The notes beneath the pieces were generated by a model. It made no database searches. It was not told the origin of the DNA and saw nothing but the letters and a program-made list of their open reading frames with translations. This document shows, piece by piece, positions 31,486 through 35,353 of a stretch of DNA of 35,353 nt. The stretch is from assembly GCA_016869175.1 (NCBI GenBank), contig VGEV01000021.1, positions 1-35,353 of the forward strand. The letters are read 5' to 3'. Source of the stretch: Alphaproteobacteria bacterium (GTDB lineage Bacteria > Pseudomonadota > Alphaproteobacteria > GCA-2731375). Each line of letters opens with the position of its first letter. The stretch's first letter is position 1. The position numbers and the translations under genes were made by a program.

Positions 31486-33048
31486 TCAGAGCGGTCGGCG
31501 CAGCACATGGATGACCGACCAGCGCGCTTCCTCGCCGCAGAACTCGCGCCCGCCGAGGAACAGCAGGTAAGGCGGCAGGAAGGCAAGCTGCACTTCCGCC
31601 CCGCCGTCGCGATGGGTGAACAGGCGACGCCCGGGGTCATAGACGAAGCGGGCCGACAACGCGCATTCATGCGCCAGCCTGCCCGGGGCGAATGCCTCGA
31701 CATCGATGGCGCCGTTGCCAAGGGGTCGCACCGTCAGGAACTCCAGCGAGCGGCGCAACAGCCTTTGCAGGCGGGCCGGGGGGAACTGCGGCTCGTCTTC
31801 GGCGCCGCTTGGCGGGAAGCTGGCCGCGGGACCGTAAAGTCCCGCGGGCGGTGACGAGGCCGCCGCCGTGTCGCTGCCGTTGTCGATCTGGTTCAGCAAT
31901 TGCTGGACATAACCTTGCTTCAGGCAGCCTGAGACGTCGTTCAGCTTTGGGCATTCCGTGAGACGTTGCTGCCAGGCCGACCGGCGCTCGCCGGACGGCC
32001 GTTCGCCTTCGTGCCGGCTCGCCAACCGCGACAGCGCGGCGACGTCCGGATCACCGCAGACCGCTTGCTCCAGCGGATCGGTGGCTTCGACGCAGGCGAG
32101 CCAAGCCGGAAAGGAACCATCGGCGTTGGCGCGCCAGTTGGCCAGCAAGGCCCTGATCTCCTGGGCTGAGAACGTCACCGGCCACGCTTCCGAGACCGCC
32201 GAGGGGGCGATTTCCAGCGTTTCGAACCGCGCCGACAAGGCAGCCGTCAGATAGCGCGCATCGAGGGTCGCGTCGTCGAGCCGGCTGCCAGCCAGATTGA
32301 TCGGCAGGTCGAGTGCGGCCAACGTCGCTCCGCTCAACTCGGCGTTCGCCAGATCGAGCTCGCCGACCTGCGCCGGGCAGGGCTCGCCCAACGACGCTTC
32401 GTCGCAGAACAACAGGGCGCCGCGCAGGTTCGCGGCGCGAAAATCAGCCCCGGCCAACAGATTGGCGTGCAGGACCGCCTCCTCCCAGCGGCTCTTGCGG
32501 GCGCTGAGCTGCGACAGGTTGCTGCGCACAATGGCCGCGAGGCCCAGATCGGCCTTGTTGAGCCGCGAACCGGTGAGGTCGCTGTCGCAAATGCGTGCCT
32601 GGCGCAGTGTGGCGCGGCTGAGGTCGCTGTTCAGCAGGCGCACCCGTTCCAGCACGGCGCCATCCAAGTTGGCGCCCGCCAGGTTGACATCGTGCAGCAC
32701 GACGTCGCCGAGATAGGCGCCCGCCAGGTCGATGCCGCGCAAGTCAAGGCCGCTTGCCTCGATGTCGCGCAACAACAGGGGCCGGCCTGCCGCTTCCCGC
32801 AGTTGCTCGGCCAAATTCTCGGCATCGTCGATCTGACGGGCGCCGGCCAGCGCCGTCTCGATGCGGGCGCTGGCGCAGCTTGCCAGGGCGCGCTGGCCGA
32901 GTTCCGACCAAAATGGGTTCTTGCGCGAACGCGGCTCGCCGGCAGTGGCGAGGCCCGCGGACAGCAAGCCCAGGAACAAGGCGCAGCAGGCCAGGCCGCC
33001 CTTGACACGACCGCTCGAGCTTGCCTGGCCAGGATTACGAACCCGCAC
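31486..33048 (-). CDS. Secreted pentapeptide-repeat protein with a possible LprI-like (DUF1311) domain
   Basis: Signal peptide; DLRGIDLAGAYLGDVVLHDVNLAGANLDGAVLERVRLLNSDLSRATLRQARI repeats; then WLACVEATDPLEQAVCGDPDVAALSRL. Confidence 0.8.
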   Translation of the reverse strand: MRVRNPGQASSSGRVKGGLACCALFLGLLSAGLATAGEPRSRKNPFWSELGQRALASCASARIETALAGARQIDDAENLAEQLREAAGRPLLLRDIEASGLDLRGIDLAGAYLGDVVLHDVNLAGANLDGAVLERVRLLNSDLSRATLRQARICDSDLTGSRLNKADLGLAAIVRSNLSQLSARKSRWEEAVLHANLLAGADFRAANLRGALLFCDEASLGEPCPAQVGELDLANAELSGATLAALDLPINLAGSRLDDATLDARYLTAALSARFETLEIAPSAVSEAWPVTFSAQEIRALLANWRANADGSFPAWLACVEATDPLEQAVCGDPDVAALSRLASRHEGERPSGERRSAWQQRLTECPKLNDVSGCLKQGYVQQLLNQIDNGSDTAAASSPPAGLYGPAASFPPSGAEDEPQFPPARLQRLLRRSLEFLTVRPLGNGAIDVEAFAPGRLAHECALSARFVYDPGRRLFTHRDGGAEVQLAFLPPYLLFLGGREFCGEEARWSVIHVLRRPL

Positions 33049-33116
33049 TTTTGGCCCTCGCTGCGCCGGCGGTCAGCGCGCCCGGCCGCGCCCGCCCCGC
33101 GTTATACTCCCGCCCG

Positions 33117-33455
33117 ATGTATCCCGCCCGCCTGCGGACCCGGATCTGGATAGCCTCGCAGGTGCGCGCCTGCGGCGTCGCCGGCGTGGTGGCCACCGTC
33201 GTCCGCCGCGGTGACGAGGATAGCGGGGCGGTGTTGATAAAGTTAAACCGATACGCGGTCGGCTTCACGGTCCTTGTGCAGACCCGGGTGGCCGACGATG
33301 CGGTTGCCTGGCTGCGCGGTACGGGGGCCGAGCCGGTCGGCGAGGAGGTATGCGACGCCTATATCGAAAGGGCGGTGGCCCGCGATCCCGATCTCTGGGT
33401 GCTGGAGATCGAGGACCCCGACGGTCGGGCGCCGCTTGGTGGCCGCATCGCATAG
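33117..33455 (+). CDS. DUF1491 family protein
   Basis: MYPARLRTRIWIASQVRACGVAGVVATVVRRGDEDSGAVLIKLNRYAVGFTVLVQTR. Confidence 0.85.
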   Translation: MYPARLRTRIWIASQVRACGVAGVVATVVRRGDEDSGAVLIKLNRYAVGFTVLVQTRVADDAVAWLRGTGAEPVGEEVCDAYIERAVARDPDLWVLEIEDPDGRAPLGGRIA

Positions 33456-33458
33456 GCG

Positions 33459-34508
33459 CTAGCTGCCGTGCGGCGCGACCGGCGCCCAGAGGACATCCTC
33501 GATCCGGTTGGCACCGGTCGCCAGCATGACCAGGCGGTCAAAGCCGAGTGCGATACCGGCGGCCGGCGGCATGCCAAAGGCCAGCGCCGCCAGGAAGTCC
33601 TCGTCGATCGGGTAGGCCACGCCGTAAAGCCGCCGCTTCAGTTCCTGGTCGGCCTGGAAGCGTCGACGCTGCTCGACCGGGTCGGTCAGTTCGCCAAAGG
33701 CGTTGGCCAGTTCCAGGCCGCAGACATAGAGCTCGAAGCGTTCGGCCAGGTGCGGGGCGCCCGGCTTAGGCCGCGACAGGGCCGCCATGTGGATCGGGTA
33801 GTCGCAGAGCAGCGTGGGGACCGGGTGGCCCAAGCCCGGCTCGATCCGTTCCAGGAAAATGCGAAAAAAGAGATCGTCCCAGCCATCGCCGTCCGCCACC
33901 CGCACCCCGGCCGCGCGCGCCTGCTCGGCCAGCCGCCCAGGTTCCGGCGCGTCCGGCCGATCGATCGTCGCCAGAAGGTCGAAGCCGGCGTGCCGGTGAA
34001 AAGCCTCGGCCACGCTCAAGCGCTGCCAGGGCTGGCCGGGATCGCTGTCCTGTCCCCGCCAATGGAATCGCTCCCGGCCGGTTGCCACCAGCGCACCCCG
34101 CAGCAGGTCCTGGCAATCCGCCATGAGCCGCTCATAGCCTTGGTCGGCGCGATACCATTCCAGCATGGTGAATTCAGGGTGGTGGGTATCGGCGCGCTCG
34201 CCGTCGCGGAACACCCGGGCGAACTGGAACAACCGCGGCTCGCCCGCCACCAGCAGCTTCTTCATGGCGAACTCCGGCGAGGTGTGCAGATAGAGCCGGT
34301 CGCTGGCGCCGTCCGGTTGGGTCAGCCGGGTGGCGAACGCCTTGAGATGCGGCTCCATCCCGGGCGACACCTGCAGGGCCGGCGTTTCCACTTCGACGAA
34401 GTCCTGCGCCTGGAAGTACCGCCGGGTCGCCTGGGCGATCCGGCCGCGGGCCAGCAGTGCCGGCCGGCGCAAGGCATAGCGGTCGGGCCGCCACCAACTC
34501 TGCCGCAT
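33459..34508 (-). CDS. epmA: Elongation factor P--(R)-beta-lysine ligase EpmA (GenX/PoxA)
   Basis: Class II LysRS-like without anticodon domain: FVEVETPALQVSPGMEPHLKAF...LHTSPEFAMKKLLVAGEPRLFQFARVFRDGE...HHPEFTMLEWYRAD...GIALGFDRLVML; divergent from efp. Confidence 0.93.
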   Translation of the reverse strand: MRQSWWRPDRYALRRPALLARGRIAQATRRYFQAQDFVEVETPALQVSPGMEPHLKAFATRLTQPDGASDRLYLHTSPEFAMKKLLVAGEPRLFQFARVFRDGERADTHHPEFTMLEWYRADQGYERLMADCQDLLRGALVATGRERFHWRGQDSDPGQPWQRLSVAEAFHRHAGFDLLATIDRPDAPEPGRLAEQARAAGVRVADGDGWDDLFFRIFLERIEPGLGHPVPTLLCDYPIHMAALSRPKPGAPHLAERFELYVCGLELANAFGELTDPVEQRRRFQADQELKRRLYGVAYPIDEDFLAALAFGMPPAAGIALGFDRLVMLATGANRIEDVLWAPVAPHGS

Positions 34509-34619
34509 CGGCCGATCGCTCCTTTCCCTGCCTCCAGCGGGCGACCGTTGTCGGTCCCGATGCCCCGTGCTAAGGGACCGGCCGAGCACGGTTCCACCCC
34601 GCCCACCGGTTAGGCGTCC

Positions 34620-35186
34620 ATGAAGGTCAATGCAAGCCAGCTTCGCGCCGGCAATGTCGTGGAGCGCAATGGCAAGCTCTATGTCGTGCTGAAGGCGCAG
34701 AACATCCAGCCCGGCAAGGGCGCGGCGGTCACCCAGATCGACATGCGCGGCATGACCGACGGGATCAAGACCAACGAGCGGTACCGCACCACCGAGCAGG
34801 TCGAACGGGTGTTCATCGAGTTTCGTGAGTTCCAGTTCCTCTACCGGGAAGGGGATGTCTGCACCTTCATGGACAACGAGACCTTCGATCAGGTCACCAT
34901 GACGGAGGAACAGATCGGCGAGCAGGCGCAGTTCCTGCAAGAAGGCATGAAGGTCAACATCAGCCTCTATGAAGGCAATCCGGTATCGGTGGAATTGCCG
35001 CAGAGCGTGGTATTGACGGTGACCGAAACCGAACCGACCACCAAAGGACAGACTGCCGCGTCGTCTTACAAGCCGGCGCTGCTGGACAATGGCGTGCGGG
35101 TCATGGTGCCGCCGCATATCGGCACCGGCACCCGGGTCGTCGTGCGGATCGAGGACGCGACCTACATCGAGCGCGCCAAGAATTGA
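34620..35186 (+). CDS. efp: Elongation factor P
   Basis: MKVNASQLRAGNVVERNGKLYVVLKAQNIQPGKGAAVTQIDMRG...YEGNPVSVELPQSVVLTV...DNGVRVMVPPHIGTGTRVVVRIEDATYIERAKN. Confidence 0.97.
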   Translation: MKVNASQLRAGNVVERNGKLYVVLKAQNIQPGKGAAVTQIDMRGMTDGIKTNERYRTTEQVERVFIEFREFQFLYREGDVCTFMDNETFDQVTMTEEQIGEQAQFLQEGMKVNISLYEGNPVSVELPQSVVLTVTETEPTTKGQTAASSYKPALLDNGVRVMVPPHIGTGTRVVVRIEDATYIERAKN

Positions 35187-35281
35187 TCCCGCATTCGCCG
35201 GATGACACCGTATTGTGATGCAATTTCTTAGAGATTCAGATATAAGAATCAATAAGTTAATCTGGATTGAACGAGGCTATT

Positions 35282-35353
35282 TTGCAGAACCCAACGGGTG
35301 AATCAGGTGATGGTCCGCTCCGGCTCAATTTCGACCGCCGCGTGAAGCTGGAG
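35282..35353 (+). mobile_element. Start of an IS1380-family-like transposase, cut by the window edge
   Basis: Open frame from TTG: LQNPTGESGDGPLRLNFDRRVKLE, resembling IS1380-type N-termini (VxFDxxxxLT...); preceded by AT-rich leader unlike the rest of the window. Confidence 0.5.

Overview
GC-rich (alphaproteobacteria-like) chromosomal segment, densely coding on both strands. Left to right: (1) a truncated SGNH/GDSL-type hydrolase ORF, a two-gene FtsX-type ABC exporter with a His-rich loop, and a divergent Fur-family regulator best read as Zur; (2) a small AtzH/HpxZ-like gene; (3) a C-P lyase locus, phnF(-) / phnGHIJKLM(+), followed by a PhnZ-type HD-domain oxygenase candidate and a DUF1045 2H-phosphoesterase, convergent with phnN and a DedA gene; (4) an acyl-CoA metabolism island bracketed by two inverted FadB/FadJ-type paralogues; (5) a PEP-CTERM gene behind a good sigma-54 promoter, carrying an in-frame TAA and a T6 tract where a -1 shift would restore the canonical C-terminus; (6) meaB, rpmB, a VUT/YhhQ-like transporter, a phytase-like esterase, a dienelactone hydrolase, cobT-cobS, a J-domain protein and bolA; (7) a secreted pentapeptide-repeat protein with a possible LprI-like domain, DUF1491, and divergent epmA/efp; (8) the beginning of a probable IS1380-type transposase at the right edge. 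Three copies of an undetermined inverted-repeat element (ends CTAGYGT, 3-nt bulge in one arm) lie in intergenic DNA. The least explained signals are the PEP-CTERM gene (promoter, enhancer-like sites, double interruption), the inverted-repeat family, and the PhnZ-like oxygenase in the C-P lyase operon. No tRNA, rRNA or CRISPR array was seen. All product calls come from reading motifs by eye; no database search was run.
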